In this document: positions 34,669 to 42,466 of the stretch, one piece after another
Layout: every line of letters starts with the position of its first letter
How positions within the stretch are numbered: the first letter of the stretch is position 1
Origin: Acidobacteriota bacterium
GTDB taxonomy: Bacteria; Acidobacteriota; Thermoanaerobaculia; Gp7-AA8
Length of the DNA stretch: 57,512 bases
Assembly (NCBI GenBank): GCA_021781455.1
Contig: JAJXWV010000052.1
Coordinates: forward strand, 1 to 57,512
Direction of reading: 5' to 3'
Made by a program: the position numbers and the translations under genes
The notes under the pieces: model-generated
Told to the model about the DNA's origin: nothing
Database searches by the model: none
The model's input: only the letters and a program-made list of their open reading frames with translations

Positions 34669-35402
34669 AGCTCTACTCGGCAGTGCAGGACCGGACCATC
34701 CACTTTCGCCTGCTGCACCGCACCGATCACGCACCGGTCAAGCAGAAGCTCGTCGATGCCGGCAGCGGCAAGGAAGTGGGCGAGGATGAGGTGAGGAAGG
34801 CCTTTCCGGTCACCCGCAACCAGCTCGTGGCACTCGACGAGAAGGACCTGGAGAACCTCGAGCCGGAGCCTTCGCGCGACATCGAGATCAGCCGCTTCGT
34901 CGATCCACAGGACATCGACCATCGCTGGTACGAGCGCGCCTACTTCATCGGTCCCGATTCCGACAACGGCGACTACTTCGCCATCGCCGAGGCGCTGACG
35001 AAGACGAAGAAGGAAGGCGTCGCGCACTGGGTGATGCGCGGCAGGAGGTACCTCGGCGCGCTGCGGCCGGAAGGACCGTACCTGATGCTGATCACGCTCC
35101 GTTATGCCGACGAGATCGTCGACGCTTCCTCGCTCGAGGCGCCGGGCGGCCGCGCCCTCGACAAGCGCGAAGTGTCGATGGCCGAGCGGCTGGTCGAGGC
35201 ACTGGCCGGCCGCTTCGATCCGAGCGAGTACCGCGACGAATATCGCGCCCGGGTCATGGATCTCGTCGAAACCAAGGAGAAGGGCGGCAGCGTGAAGGTG
35301 AAGAAGTTCAGGCCGCGGCCGACCCGGGAAGGCGCGCTGACCAGTGCGCTCGAGGCCAGCCTGGCAGGGCTGGGAAGGAGAGCAGCCGGTGGCAAACGAT
35401 GA
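34608..35402 (+). CDS. ku: Ku homodimer/heterodimer protein, first copy
   Basis: A 264-aa DNA-end-binding protein of bacterial non-homologous end joining. The start is GTG at 34608, with AGAGAGGA six bases upstream; it gives the family N-terminus VAARAIWKGVIVIGRQKLPV, followed by KLYSAVQDRTIHFRLLH. Typical Ku-core motifs follow (EVRKAFPVTRNQLVALDEKD, ERAYFIGPD, LMLITLRYADEI, KREVSMAERLVEAL). It overlaps the preceding zinc-finger gene by 61 nt and the second ku by 14 nt. Confidence 0.93.
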   Translation: MAARAIWKGVIVIGRQKLPVKLYSAVQDRTIHFRLLHRTDHAPVKQKLVDAGSGKEVGEDEVRKAFPVTRNQLVALDEKDLENLEPEPSRDIEISRFVDPQDIDHRWYERAYFIGPDSDNGDYFAIAEALTKTKKEGVAHWVMRGRRYLGALRPEGPYLMLITLRYADEIVDASSLEAPGGRALDKREVSMAERLVEALAGRFDPSEYRDEYRARVMDLVETKEKGGSVKVKKFRPRPTREGALTSALEASLAGLGRRAAGGKR

Positions 35403-36285
35403 CGAAGAAGTGAGCGACGGCGGCGAGGAATCTGCCGGATACCGTTCCTTCTGGAGCGGCACGATCACATTCGGCCTGGTCACGGTGCCCGTGGCGTTGT
35501 TCCCCGCCAGCAGGCCGCGGGGAGTGGCCCTGCGCATGATCGACGGCGAGGGCACGCCGGTGGGGCGCCGCTACGTCTGCTCGAAAGACGGGCAGGATCT
35601 CGAATGGGACGAGATCGTCCGCGGGTACGAAGTCTCGAAAGGGAAGTTCGTGGTGGTCAGCGACGACGAGCTCGAAGCGATCGAGCCGCGCAAGTCGCGC
35701 GAGATCGATCTTCGCCTGTTCGTCCCGCACGACGACATCGACCCGGTGTACTTCGAGCGCGCCTACTACCTCGCGCCGGCCGGAGGGGCGAACAAGGCCT
35801 ACCGGCTGCTCGCGGCGGTGATGGAGAAGAGCGGGCGAATCGGCATCGCCACATTCGTCATGCGCGCCAGGGAGTACCTGGTGGCCATCATCGCGGAGAA
35901 GGGGATTCTCCGCGCCGAAACGCTCCGCTTCCAGGACGAGATCCGCAAGCCGGGAGAAGTCGGGCTGCCGAAGAAGGGCAAGGTCAGCGCCGCCGCGGAG
36001 AAGAAGTTCGAGACGCTCATCACGAAGCACAGCGGCAGAGTCGACTTCCACGAGTTCCTCGACCAGTACGCGAAGAACCTCGACGAGCTCGTGGAGAAGA
36101 AGCGGCGCGAAGGGAAGGATGTGGTCAAGGCACCCGCCGAGGCGGCCTCTTCGTCCGCAGGCGGAGAGACGAACGTCATCGACCTGATGCAGGTGCTGCG
36201 CCGCAGCCTGGCGGGGGAGGGAGCGCGCAAACCCGCGAAGCGTGTGGCCGCGGCCACAAAGAAGAGCTCGCGGAGGAAGAGTTAG
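35389..36285 (+). CDS. ku: Ku protein, second copy
   Basis: A 298-aa Ku paralogue, clearly diverged from its neighbour: YRSFWSGTITFGLVTVPVAL, EIVRGYEVSKGKFVVVSDDE, DIDPVYFERAYYLAP, KAYRLLAAVMEKSGRIGIAT. The start is GTG at 35389 with AAGGAG upstream, giving a 14-nt overlap with the first ku. The C-terminal ~50 residues are Lys/Arg/Ala-rich, a tail that in other bacterial Ku proteins helps DNA binding and ligase recruitment. No LigD gene is in this window. Confidence 0.93.
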   Translation: MANDDEEVSDGGEESAGYRSFWSGTITFGLVTVPVALFPASRPRGVALRMIDGEGTPVGRRYVCSKDGQDLEWDEIVRGYEVSKGKFVVVSDDELEAIEPRKSREIDLRLFVPHDDIDPVYFERAYYLAPAGGANKAYRLLAAVMEKSGRIGIATFVMRAREYLVAIIAEKGILRAETLRFQDEIRKPGEVGLPKKGKVSAAAEKKFETLITKHSGRVDFHEFLDQYAKNLDELVEKKRREGKDVVKAPAEAASSSAGGETNVIDLMQVLRRSLAGEGARKPAKRVAAATKKSSRRKS

Positions 36286-36306
36286 GCGGGAAGTCGCGCC
36301 CCAGGA

Positions 36307-36438
36307 CGCTTGTCATCCCGAGCACTCGAATCGCGCAGGCGCGACACCGGAGAGAAGAACCGTTCGATCGTTCCCCCTCTCCCCGCCGCAGCGGGGAGAG
36401 CGCCGGGGTGAGGGGTCTCGTTTTCGTTCAAAAGGAGA
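36307..36438. repeat. CTCCCCGCCGCAGCGGGGAG element, copy 1
   Basis: A ~130-bp block (CTTGTCATCCCGAGC, AATCGCGCAGGCGCGA, CTCTCCCCGCCGCAGCGGGGAGAG, GGGGTGAGGGGTCTCG, TTCAAAAGGAGA) recurs at 57274-57404. A further CTTCTCCGCGCTGCGGCGGGGAG unit lies at 36462-36484. Between genes of opposite direction, 36286-36581 contains no gene. Confidence 0.85.
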
Positions 36439-36581
36439 ACCCTCATCCGCCTTCGGCACCTTCTCCGCGCTGCGGCGGGGAGAAGGGCAACGAACGCGAG
36501 AGCCGCATGAACACTGTGAGTTTCTTGGAAGCGTCAGCGAGGAATGACAGGTCGGAATGACAGGATCGGGTCGGGCGGTGG

Positions 36582-37322
36582 TCAACGCGGTTCGGGTGTC
36601 TCGGGATTCTTCTCCACGCTGACTCGGGCCAGGAGCTGGATCAGTTTCCGTTCGTCTTCGCCCGCGCTCAGATAGGTCTCGCAGAGCTGGTCGATGTGGT
36701 CGGCCGGCTCGGTGGCCAGCACGGTGAACCCCTCCGGCGGCTGCTCGGAGGTGCGGCTCCATTTCTTGTCCCAGCGCATGTTGTTGACCAGCGTGCAGCG
36801 GATGTAACCGCGGTCGATGACGACTTCCGCCTTCGGGAGGAGCCGCTCCGCCTTCCCCGCGCTTTTCGCATCGAGACCGCTTGCGGTGACGACGCCGGCG
36901 CGGAACACCGGCATGTTGCGCTCGGTGACAGGACCGATGCCGCGCGCGTTGGCGACCTGCTCCGCCAGCGAGCGGGCGATCGACGTCGAGACCAGTTCCT
37001 TCAGCTCTTCCTGGGCGTCGCCGACGTACTCGACGAACTTGAGGCCCGACTGGAACACCGTCGCTCCCTGCTCGCCATGAACGAATCGGTGCACCTTGCA
37101 GCTCACCACGAAGGCTTCGGTCTGGATCTCCTTCTCTTGCCACTCGAACCGGAAGAGGGCCTTCTTGCCGATCTCCAGGCGGGTGAAATGCTCGATACGC
37201 GCTCCGGTCTCGCTGGCGTCGATCATGATCACGCCGAGGGTGCCGAAGCGGGCGATGACTCCGCGCGTGAGCGCGATGCGCTTTTTCTTCCGGCGTTCCG
37301 GATGTTTCGCGAGCGGGGGCAT
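36582..37322 (-). CDS. PilZ-domain protein with C-terminal extension
   Basis: A 246-aa protein. The N-terminal ~110 residues fit PilZ: a basic RRKKKRI stretch and the D-x-S-x-x-G motif in MIDASETGARIEHF, the two parts that bind cyclic di-GMP. The C-terminal half (RNMPVFRAGVVTASGLDAKS, ADHIDQLCETYLSAGEDERK) is not one I recognise. It lies downstream of the phosphatase and sigma genes on the same strand but 297 bp away. Confidence 0.7.
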   Translation of the reverse strand: MPPLAKHPERRKKKRIALTRGVIARFGTLGVIMIDASETGARIEHFTRLEIGKKALFRFEWQEKEIQTEAFVVSCKVHRFVHGEQGATVFQSGLKFVEYVGDAQEELKELVSTSIARSLAEQVANARGIGPVTERNMPVFRAGVVTASGLDAKSAGKAERLLPKAEVVIDRGYIRCTLVNNMRWDKKWSRTSEQPPEGFTVLATEPADHIDQLCETYLSAGEDERKLIQLLARVSVEKNPETPEPR

Positions 37323-37619
37323 GGGATCGGAAAGATCTTAGCCCGTTTCGCGACAGGCAGAACGTGGCGCCCCGATTGCAAACTGGAATGTCCGGGAGTC
37401 CGAACGTGACGACTTCACCGATACGCACACCGATCGACGATGAGCGCCAGCCCCCGAACGTTGACGCAGTTCTACGGCGTCTGCGCGAGGAGCAGGAGCT
37501 CCGCACACGCGTGGTCGAACGCCGCGGCAATCTCGTTGCTCCCGATTCGAGTGAACCGGCCGACGAGACTCTTGCCGGCCTCGCACGGGCCCGGTGAGGG
37601 TCGTGCTCCGCGCAAGCGC

Positions 37620-38384
37620 TCAATTCCCTGACATCGGCCGCTTCAGCACGATCAGCGTGAGGTCGTCGTCGCGCGCATCTTCCGCATAGGCGGCGGCCTC
37701 CTCGGCGACGCATGCCGTGATCGCGCGCGCACTCCGCGAACGACCGGCTCTCAGGGAGCGCTCGATGCGCTCGATACCGTATTCGCAGCCGTCCGCCGAC
37801 TTCGCCTCCAGCAGGCCATCGCTGTAGACGAGCAGCGATTCCTCCAGGTCGAGCCTCGTGGAGAACGAGATCCACGATGCCGTGGGTAGGATTCCGATCA
37901 CCGGGCCTGTGGAGTCGATCCGCTCGATCGATCCGTTGCGCCGCGCGATGAGCGGAGGGCAATGGCCGGCATTGGCGATGACGAGTGCCCCGTCGTCGCG
38001 GAGCTGTCCGACCACAGCGCTGACGAAGCGGTTCGCGGGAAGGAGCGGCCGAAGAAATGCCTGCAGGCGGAGCACCGTGGTCGCAGGGTGGACGTCGCTG
38101 GTCGCGCAGGATGCGAAACGCCGCTCCAGCTCTTCCTGCACCATTTCCATGACCACCGCCGCCGATAGTCCCTTGCCCGCGACGTCGCCTAACGCGAACC
38201 AGAGGCGGTCGCCGCACCGCTGCGTGAAGTAGAAGTCTCCTGTGAACGTGCGAGCCGGCCGGGAGACGGCGTGGAAATCGACAGCCGTGGATGACGAGGC
38301 GCTCGAAACGAAGAGCGGGAGCTGGGCCCCACCACGGCAACTCGGCCGTGCCGGGGAGCTTTGTGTAATCACTTCAGGAGCCAT
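37620..38384 (-). CDS. SpoIIE/PP2C-type serine phosphatase
   Basis: A 254-aa single-domain phosphatase. The metal-binding motifs are in ARTFTGDFYF and ALGDVAGKGLSAAVVMEM, then ANAGHCPPL, YSDGLLEA and ARDDDLTLIVLK. There is no sensor domain, so it probably acts in a partner-switching circuit, for example on an anti-sigma antagonist. GAGGTG precedes the ATG. It follows the sigma/anti-sigma pair on the same strand, with a palindromic element in between; whether it belongs to that circuit is unknown. Confidence 0.88.
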   Translation of the reverse strand: MAPEVITQSSPARPSCRGGAQLPLFVSSASSSTAVDFHAVSRPARTFTGDFYFTQRCGDRLWFALGDVAGKGLSAAVVMEMVQEELERRFASCATSDVHPATTVLRLQAFLRPLLPANRFVSAVVGQLRDDGALVIANAGHCPPLIARRNGSIERIDSTGPVIGILPTASWISFSTRLDLEESLLVYSDGLLEAKSADGCEYGIERIERSLRAGRSRSARAITACVAEEAAAYAEDARDDDLTLIVLKRPMSGN

Positions 38385-38404
38385 GAATCACCTCGTGCAG
38401 GGTG

Positions 38405-38487
38405 CAGGGACGCGCAGCAGCGCGTCCGCAACTCTCGTCGTGTCCTCGTGCCACCGGGCTGCGGACGCGCTGCTCTCGCGTCCCTAC
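38405..38487. repeat. GTAGGGACGCGC palindromic element, copy 3
   Basis: Arms GCAGGGACGCGCAGCAGCGC and GCGGACGCGCTGCTCTCGCG lie around a 30-nt centre. The right end, read on the minus strand as GGTAGGGACGC, supplies the TAG stop of the alkyltransferase fusion gene. Confidence 0.88.
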
Positions 38488-39359
38488 CGGAACGGCTGGC
38501 AATGCTGGCAGGGACGGAAGCCGCCCTTCACGGCCTCGCTCTCGCCGTGCAACGGGACGCGATTCTCTTCGCGGATGCGCCGGGCGTCGCGGCACGTCGG
38601 CAAGCAGACGACGTGGGTGGTCCGCGATCCGACGAGCCGGATGCCCTGGCGAGCGAGCGCATCGAGCTGCTCGAGGTCCACACCCTCGCGCTGGAGCAGC
38701 TGCCGTTTGGTCCTGCTGCCGAACGCGTATTTTCCGACGCCGCCCGAAAGAGGAACCACGCGATGGCAGGGAACCACGAACGGCACCGCGTTCCGCGCCA
38801 CGTAACTGGCGACCGCTCGGACGGCTTTCGGCTTTCCGACCTGGCGCGCCAGCCAGGAGTAGGTGCGCACCTCGCCGCGCGGAATCCGCAGCAGCGCATC
38901 CATCACCTTCCGCTCCAGCGGCGTCGCCTCGATCAGGTCGAGCCGCGGCTTGCGGACGCCTTCTCCGCTCAGCGCGTCATCGACCTGCCGGCGGACGTTC
39001 TCCGGCAACGCGCGGCGCTCGACGGCGCGGCCGTATCTCTTCGCATACAGCTTCCTGAAATCGTCGAACGAGCCGCGATGGATCAGGCGAATGCCGCGAT
39101 CGGAGAAGCCGACCCACACCGTGGGTGTGCCGGAGCCGATGCGGTCGAAGCCGTCCGCCAGGGCGATCGTTTCCCGGCACGACTGCGCCGGGGCGATGGC
39201 CAGGGCCTTCACCGCGTGCGCCAGGTGGTCGACGTCGTCGAACGAGTCGTGGCAGCTGGCGCAGCGGCTGATGTGCTGCTCCACAGCCTTGTTCTCCGCG
39301 CCGGCCAGCTCGCCCGTCCGCAGAGCGTCGATGCGCATCAAAGCCGATTTACACCGCAT
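38484..39359 (-). CDS. Anti-sigma zinc finger - O6-alkylguanine transferase - Ada metal-binding fusion
   Basis: A 291-aa three-part protein. Residues 1-40 form an anti-sigma zinc finger: C3-x25-H29-x3-C33-x2-C36. Residues ~60-230 are a complete O6-alkylguanine-DNA alkyltransferase with the acceptor cysteine C198 in VPCHRV and the upstream RTYSWLARQVGKPKAVRAV. Residues ~245-291 are an Ada-type metal site, C252-x3-C256-x27-C284-x2-C287, ending FRPCQHC. In E. coli Ada the metal domain comes first; here it is last. The ATG at 39359 has AGAGAGG eight bases upstream and overlaps the sigma gene by 11 nt (GTG at 39368 is possible). Each domain is seen; the link to sigma control is inferred. Confidence 0.9.
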   Translation of the reverse strand: MRCKSALMRIDALRTGELAGAENKAVEQHISRCASCHDSFDDVDHLAHAVKALAIAPAQSCRETIALADGFDRIGSGTPTVWVGFSDRGIRLIHRGSFDDFRKLYAKRYGRAVERRALPENVRRQVDDALSGEGVRKPRLDLIEATPLERKVMDALLRIPRGEVRTYSWLARQVGKPKAVRAVASYVARNAVPFVVPCHRVVPLSGGVGKYAFGSRTKRQLLQREGVDLEQLDALARQGIRLVGSRTTHVVCLPTCRDARRIREENRVPLHGESEAVKGGFRPCQHCQPFR

Positions 39360-39966
39360 AGGTGACACCTCTCTTTTCCAGCGCGTCCCGCAGCAGTTTC
39401 AGAGCGCGGAACACTTTCCCGCGGAGAGCCGCCTCGGACGAACCGAGGGTCCGGGCGATCTCCCCGTACGACATTTCCTCCATGAAGCGCAGCACGATCA
39501 GCTCGCGCGCATCGACCGGCAGGAGAGCGATGGCCCGCCGCAGCAGCTCCACCTCCTCCTGCCGCTCGAGATTCGAGCCGGCCGTCGCGACGAACGGACC
39601 GATGCGGCCGTCGTCGAACGAGTCGAGAGGCTGCTCGATCGCGCGCCCTTTCGACCTTCGTTTGTTCAGACAAAGATTCCGCACGGTGCGGAAGAGCCAC
39701 GGCCGGAGCATCAGCGACGCGCACCTGGCCTCGTCGTACTGGTGGGTGAGGGCCCGATGCGCGCGGACCATGGCGTCCTGCACGACCTCCTGCGCATCGA
39801 ACGGGTTCTGCAGCATGCCGTGGGCATAGGTGAAAAGAGGGGATTCGTAACGGTCGATCAGACGCTCGAACGCCCCAGCCTCGCAGCGATGGACGAGCAG
39901 GGCGAGGTTCTCGTCGTCGCCCTCAGCCGCCGCGGCCGCCTCGCCGCCGGTCCAGGAGTTCTTCAT
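39349..39966 (-). CDS. ECF-type RNA polymerase sigma factor
   Basis: A 205-aa sigma-70 family protein with region 2 at ~25-105 (FERLIDRYESPLFTYAHGML, DAQEVVQDAMVRAHRAL, LRPWLFRTVRNLCLNKRR) and region 4 at ~140-200 (LRRAIALLPVDARELIVLRF, MSYGEIARTLGSSEAALRGK). Regions 1 and 3 are lacking, as in ECF sigmas. The gene overlaps by 11 nt the fusion gene whose N-terminus is an anti-sigma zinc finger, the usual sigma/anti-sigma arrangement. No strong ribosome site precedes the ATG. An inverted repeat and a possible ECF-type GAAAC promoter box lie upstream. Confidence 0.93.
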   Translation of the reverse strand: MKNSWTGGEAAAAAEGDDENLALLVHRCEAGAFERLIDRYESPLFTYAHGMLQNPFDAQEVVQDAMVRAHRALTHQYDEARCASLMLRPWLFRTVRNLCLNKRRSKGRAIEQPLDSFDDGRIGPFVATAGSNLERQEEVELLRRAIALLPVDARELIVLRFMEEMSYGEIARTLGSSEAALRGKVFRALKLLRDALEKRGVTYAV

Positions 39967-39991
39967 ATCGCTAACAACACGGGTGGGGGAG

Positions 39992-40010
39992 GTTTCGTTC
40001 GCGTCGAAAC
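39992..40010. promoter_or_regulatory. Inverted repeat GTTTCG-N7-CGAAAC upstream of the sigma gene
   Basis: GTTTCG (39992-39997) and CGAAAC (40005-40010) are separated by 7 nt, 25 bp before the sigma ATG. On the minus strand its GAAAC half could be a -35 element, with GTT about 16 nt downstream resembling an ECF -10. It may be an operator or an autoregulated promoter. This is a weak, pattern-only call. Confidence 0.3.
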
Positions 40011-40047
40011 GAGCTTTTTTCTCGTGTGCCGGGCGTAACCGCGCCCC

Positions 40048-40257
40048 CCGTCACTCTGACTCTGAACCGGCGAAACCGCGCCCCCCCGTCACTCTGAGCC
40101 GGCGGAGCCGCGAGGCTGGATTGGTTGGGCGGGAGCGGCGCAGCGCGGCGAAGAGTCTCAAGCCTACTGATCGTCCCGGTATGAGACTCTTCGCCGCGCT
40201 CCACCGCTCCCGCCCGTCCTCCGCCCCCGCGGTTACGCCGGCTCAGAGTGACGGGGG
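40048..40257. repeat. CACTCTGAGCCGGCG element, copy with double left end
   Basis: Two left units (CCGTCACTCTGACTCTGAACC and CCGTCACTCTGAGCCGGCGG), GCGGCGAAGAGTCTC facing GAGACTCTTCGCCGC, and CGCCGGCTCAGAGTGACGG at the right. It fills most of the gene-free 39967-40268 stretch and ends 12 bp from the stop of the S66 peptidase. Confidence 0.92.
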
Positions 40258-40268
40258 GTAACCTCGCG

Positions 40269-41321
40269 TCACACCACGGCCGCTTCGTCCAGCGTCAGCG
40301 TTCCGGCGTCGCCGTCGAGGGTGGCCATCACTCCGATGGGCATGGTCAGCTTCTGTTCGAGGTGGCCGAAGGAAAGGCCGGAGATCATGGGCTTCCGCAG
40401 CGACCCGAAGCGGTCGTCGAGGATTTCCTCGAGGCTGAACGTCGGTCCGCTGTACTTACAGTCGGTGCAGCGGCCGAAGACGACGCCGGCGGCGCTGTCG
40501 AACTTGCCGCCGAGGGCCAGCTGGGTGAGCATGCGGTCGATGCGGTAGAGCTCCTCGTGAATGTCCTCGAGGAAGAGGATCGCTCCGGTGGTGTCGATCT
40601 CGTAGGGCGTCCCCATGAGCGAGGTCACCATCGTCAGGTTGCCTCCGACGAGGCGGCCCGAGGCCTTGCCCGGCGAGACCTTGATGATCCGGTTGATGCG
40701 GTCGACGAGCTCGTTCGTCTTCTTCGGCGGCGGCTGCAGGAGGCCTGCGGGCTGCGGGGTCATGACCACGCGGCGGAAGTTCTCGAGCGTGTACGGCTCG
40801 AACATCGATTCGCCGACCGGTCCGTGGAAGGTGACGAGGCCCGTGCGCTGGTAGATCGGATTGATCAGGGCCGTGACATCGCTGTAGCCGATGATCACCT
40901 TCGGCTTGCGGCCGATGAGATCGAAATCGAGGAAGGGAAGAACGCGCGGCGAGCCCCAGCCGCCGGTGAAGCAGACCACTCCGGCGATGCGGTCGTCGGC
41001 GAACATGCGATTGATGTCGTCGGCGCGGTCGCGATCGTGGCCGGCGAAGTATCCCCATTTGTCGTACACATGTTTTCCGAGCTCGACGTGAAAGCCGATG
41101 GCCTCGAGCTGCTCTTTGGCGAACGAGATCTCGTCGGCCTGAAACGCGGCGGTGGCGGGGAGCACCAGGCCGACGGTGTCGCCGGTCGAGAGCCGCTTCG
41201 GCTTGATGACGGGACGCTCGGCGCGCGCAGTCGTTTTCGGATCGGCGCTCGCGGCAAAGACGGTCGCAGTGCCGGCGGCAGCAATGGAACAGAGACGTGC
41301 GAAGTCGCGTCGGTTCAGCAT
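40269..41321 (-). CDS. S66 family serine peptidase (LD-carboxypeptidase/MccF-like), Tat-exported
   Basis: A 350-aa protein with a twin-arginine signal (MLNRRDFARLCSIAAAGTA) when started at 41321. The nucleophile serine is in IIGYSDVTAL, the catalytic glutamate lies in AILFLEDIHEELYRIDRML and the histidine in GLSFGHLEQK. The family cleaves L,D-peptide bonds in murein tetrapeptides or, as in MccF, acyl-peptide antibiotics. It diverges from the hydroxyproline operon, sharing a 120-bp upstream region filled with a repeat. The substrate is not certain. Confidence 0.9.
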   Translation of the reverse strand: MLNRRDFARLCSIAAAGTATVFAASADPKTTARAERPVIKPKRLSTGDTVGLVLPATAAFQADEISFAKEQLEAIGFHVELGKHVYDKWGYFAGHDRDRADDINRMFADDRIAGVVCFTGGWGSPRVLPFLDFDLIGRKPKVIIGYSDVTALINPIYQRTGLVTFHGPVGESMFEPYTLENFRRVVMTPQPAGLLQPPPKKTNELVDRINRIIKVSPGKASGRLVGGNLTMVTSLMGTPYEIDTTGAILFLEDIHEELYRIDRMLTQLALGGKFDSAAGVVFGRCTDCKYSGPTFSLEEILDDRFGSLRKPMISGLSFGHLEQKLTMPIGVMATLDGDAGTLTLDEAAVV

Positions 41322-41342
41322 GGCGCGCCATTGTGACATGGC

Positions 41343-41431
41343 GAGTGCTGAGTACTGAGTGCTGGGTACTGAGTGGGCGGGCCTTACGGTCGGCTTTCAC
41401 GCTCAGTACTCAGCACTCAGTACTCAGCACT
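41343..41431. repeat. Inverted arms of 7-bp ACTCAGY words
   Basis: The left arm is GAGTGCTGAGTACTGAGTGC plus TGGGTACTGAG and the right arm is CTCAGTACTCAGCACTCAGT plus ACTCAGCAC, around a ~28-nt GC-rich loop. It occupies the divergent promoter region of the S66 peptidase and the hydroxyproline epimerase. Confidence 0.9.
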
Positions 41432-41442
41432 AGAATCGTCCG

Positions 41443-42384
41443 ATGTCGGTCCGCAAGATCCAGATCATCGACTCCCACACGGCCGGCGAGCCGACGCGCG
41501 TCGTCATCAGCGGCGGTCCCGATCTCGGCACCGGCTCGATGGCGGAACGGCGCGAGCGCTTCCGCCGCGATTTCGATCAGGTCCGCTCCGCCGTGGTCAA
41601 CGAACCGCGCGGGTCCGATCCGGTCGTCGGCGCCCTGCTCTGCAAGCCATCCGATCCGGCCTCCGCCGCCGGCGTGATCTTCTTCAACAACGTCGGATAC
41701 CTCGGCATGTGCGGCCACGGCACCATCGGCCTCGTCACGACGCTCGCCCATCTCGGCCGCGTCGCCGCAGGAGCGCATCGAATCGAAACGCCGGTCGGCG
41801 TCGTGACCGCGGAGCTTCTCCCGAGCGGCGAGGTGGCCGTCGCGAACGTCCCGAGCTATCGCCATCGCAAGGCCATCACCGTGCACACCGACGGCTTCGG
41901 CTCGTTCACCGGCGACGTTGCCTGGGGCGGCAACTGGTTCTTCCTGGTCAACGATCACCGAGAGGAGCTCGACCTGCGCCGCGTCGACCGTCTCACCGAA
42001 GTCACATGGGCGATCCGCGACGCGCTCGAGAAGAACGGAATCACCGGTGCAGGCGGCGCAGAGATCGATCACATCGAGCTCTTTTCCACGCCGCATCGCG
42101 AGGATGCCGACAGCCGCAATTTCGTGCTCTGTCCGGGCAAGGCCTACGACCGCTCTCCGTGCGGCACTGGCACGAGCGCGAAGCTGGCCTGCCTGTTCGA
42201 AGACGGCAAGCTCGCCGAAGGGGAAGCGTGGCGGCAGGAGAGCATTGTCGGCAGCCTGTTCGAAGGATCGGTCAAGGTCGCCGGCGGCACGATCCAGCCG
42301 ACGATCCGCGGCTCCGCGTTCGTGAACGCCGAGGCTACGCTGATCCTCGATGATCGAGATCCGTTCTGCTGGGGGATACGGTGA
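41443..42384 (+). CDS. 4-hydroxyproline 2-epimerase (proline racemase family)
   Basis: A 313-aa cofactor-free epimerase that turns trans-4-hydroxy-L-proline into cis-4-hydroxy-D-proline, the first step of the pathway encoded here. The two catalytic cysteines are C90 in GMCGHGT and C240 in [10 protein letters not shown], as expected for 4-hydroxyproline epimerases rather than dehydratases (which have Thr in the second site). [14 protein letters not shown] is the family N-terminus. It is the first gene of a four-gene set on the plus strand. Confidence 0.93.
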   Translation: MSVRKIQIIDSHTAGEPTRVVISGGPDLGTGSMAERRERFRRDFDQVRSAVVNEPRGSDPVVGALLCKPSDPASAAGVIFFNNVGYLGMCGHGTIGLVTTLAHLGRVAAGAHRIETPVGVVTAELLPSGEVAVANVPSYRHRKAITVHTDGFGSFTGDVAWGGNWFFLVNDHREELDLRRVDRLTEVTWAIRDALEKNGITGAGGAEIDHIELFSTPHREDADSRNFVLCPGKAYDRSPCGTGTSAKLACLFEDGKLAEGEAWRQESIVGSLFEGSVKVAGGTIQPTIRGSAFVNAEATLILDDRDPFCWGIR

Positions 42385-42385
42385 A

Positions 42386-42464
42386 GACGGCAGACCGCAG
42401 ACGCCAGGCCGCAGACGGTCCGCGGTCTGCGGTCCGTGGTCTGCGGTCCGTGGTCTGCGGTCTC
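42386..42464. repeat. Inverted arms of GCAGACC / GGTCTGC words
   Basis: GCAGACCGCAGACGCCAGGC plus CGCAGAC on the left faces several GGTCTGCGGTCCGTGGTCTGC-type words on the right. It ends 2 bp before the next start codon and occupies the place where a ribosome-binding site would be. Confidence 0.88.
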
Positions 42465-42466
42465 AA

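Noticed and set aside
34608-36285. A complete end-joining system with LigD
   Set aside because: Only the two ku genes and a zinc-finger gene are here; no ligase, polymerase or nuclease domain of LigD type is encoded in the window.
37388-37597. A 69-codon plus-strand frame between the PilZ and phosphatase genes
   Set aside because: Its composition is plausible, but there is no ribosome site, no recognisable motif, and another frame on the minus strand looks equally protein-like. I see no gene that can be supported in 37323-37619.
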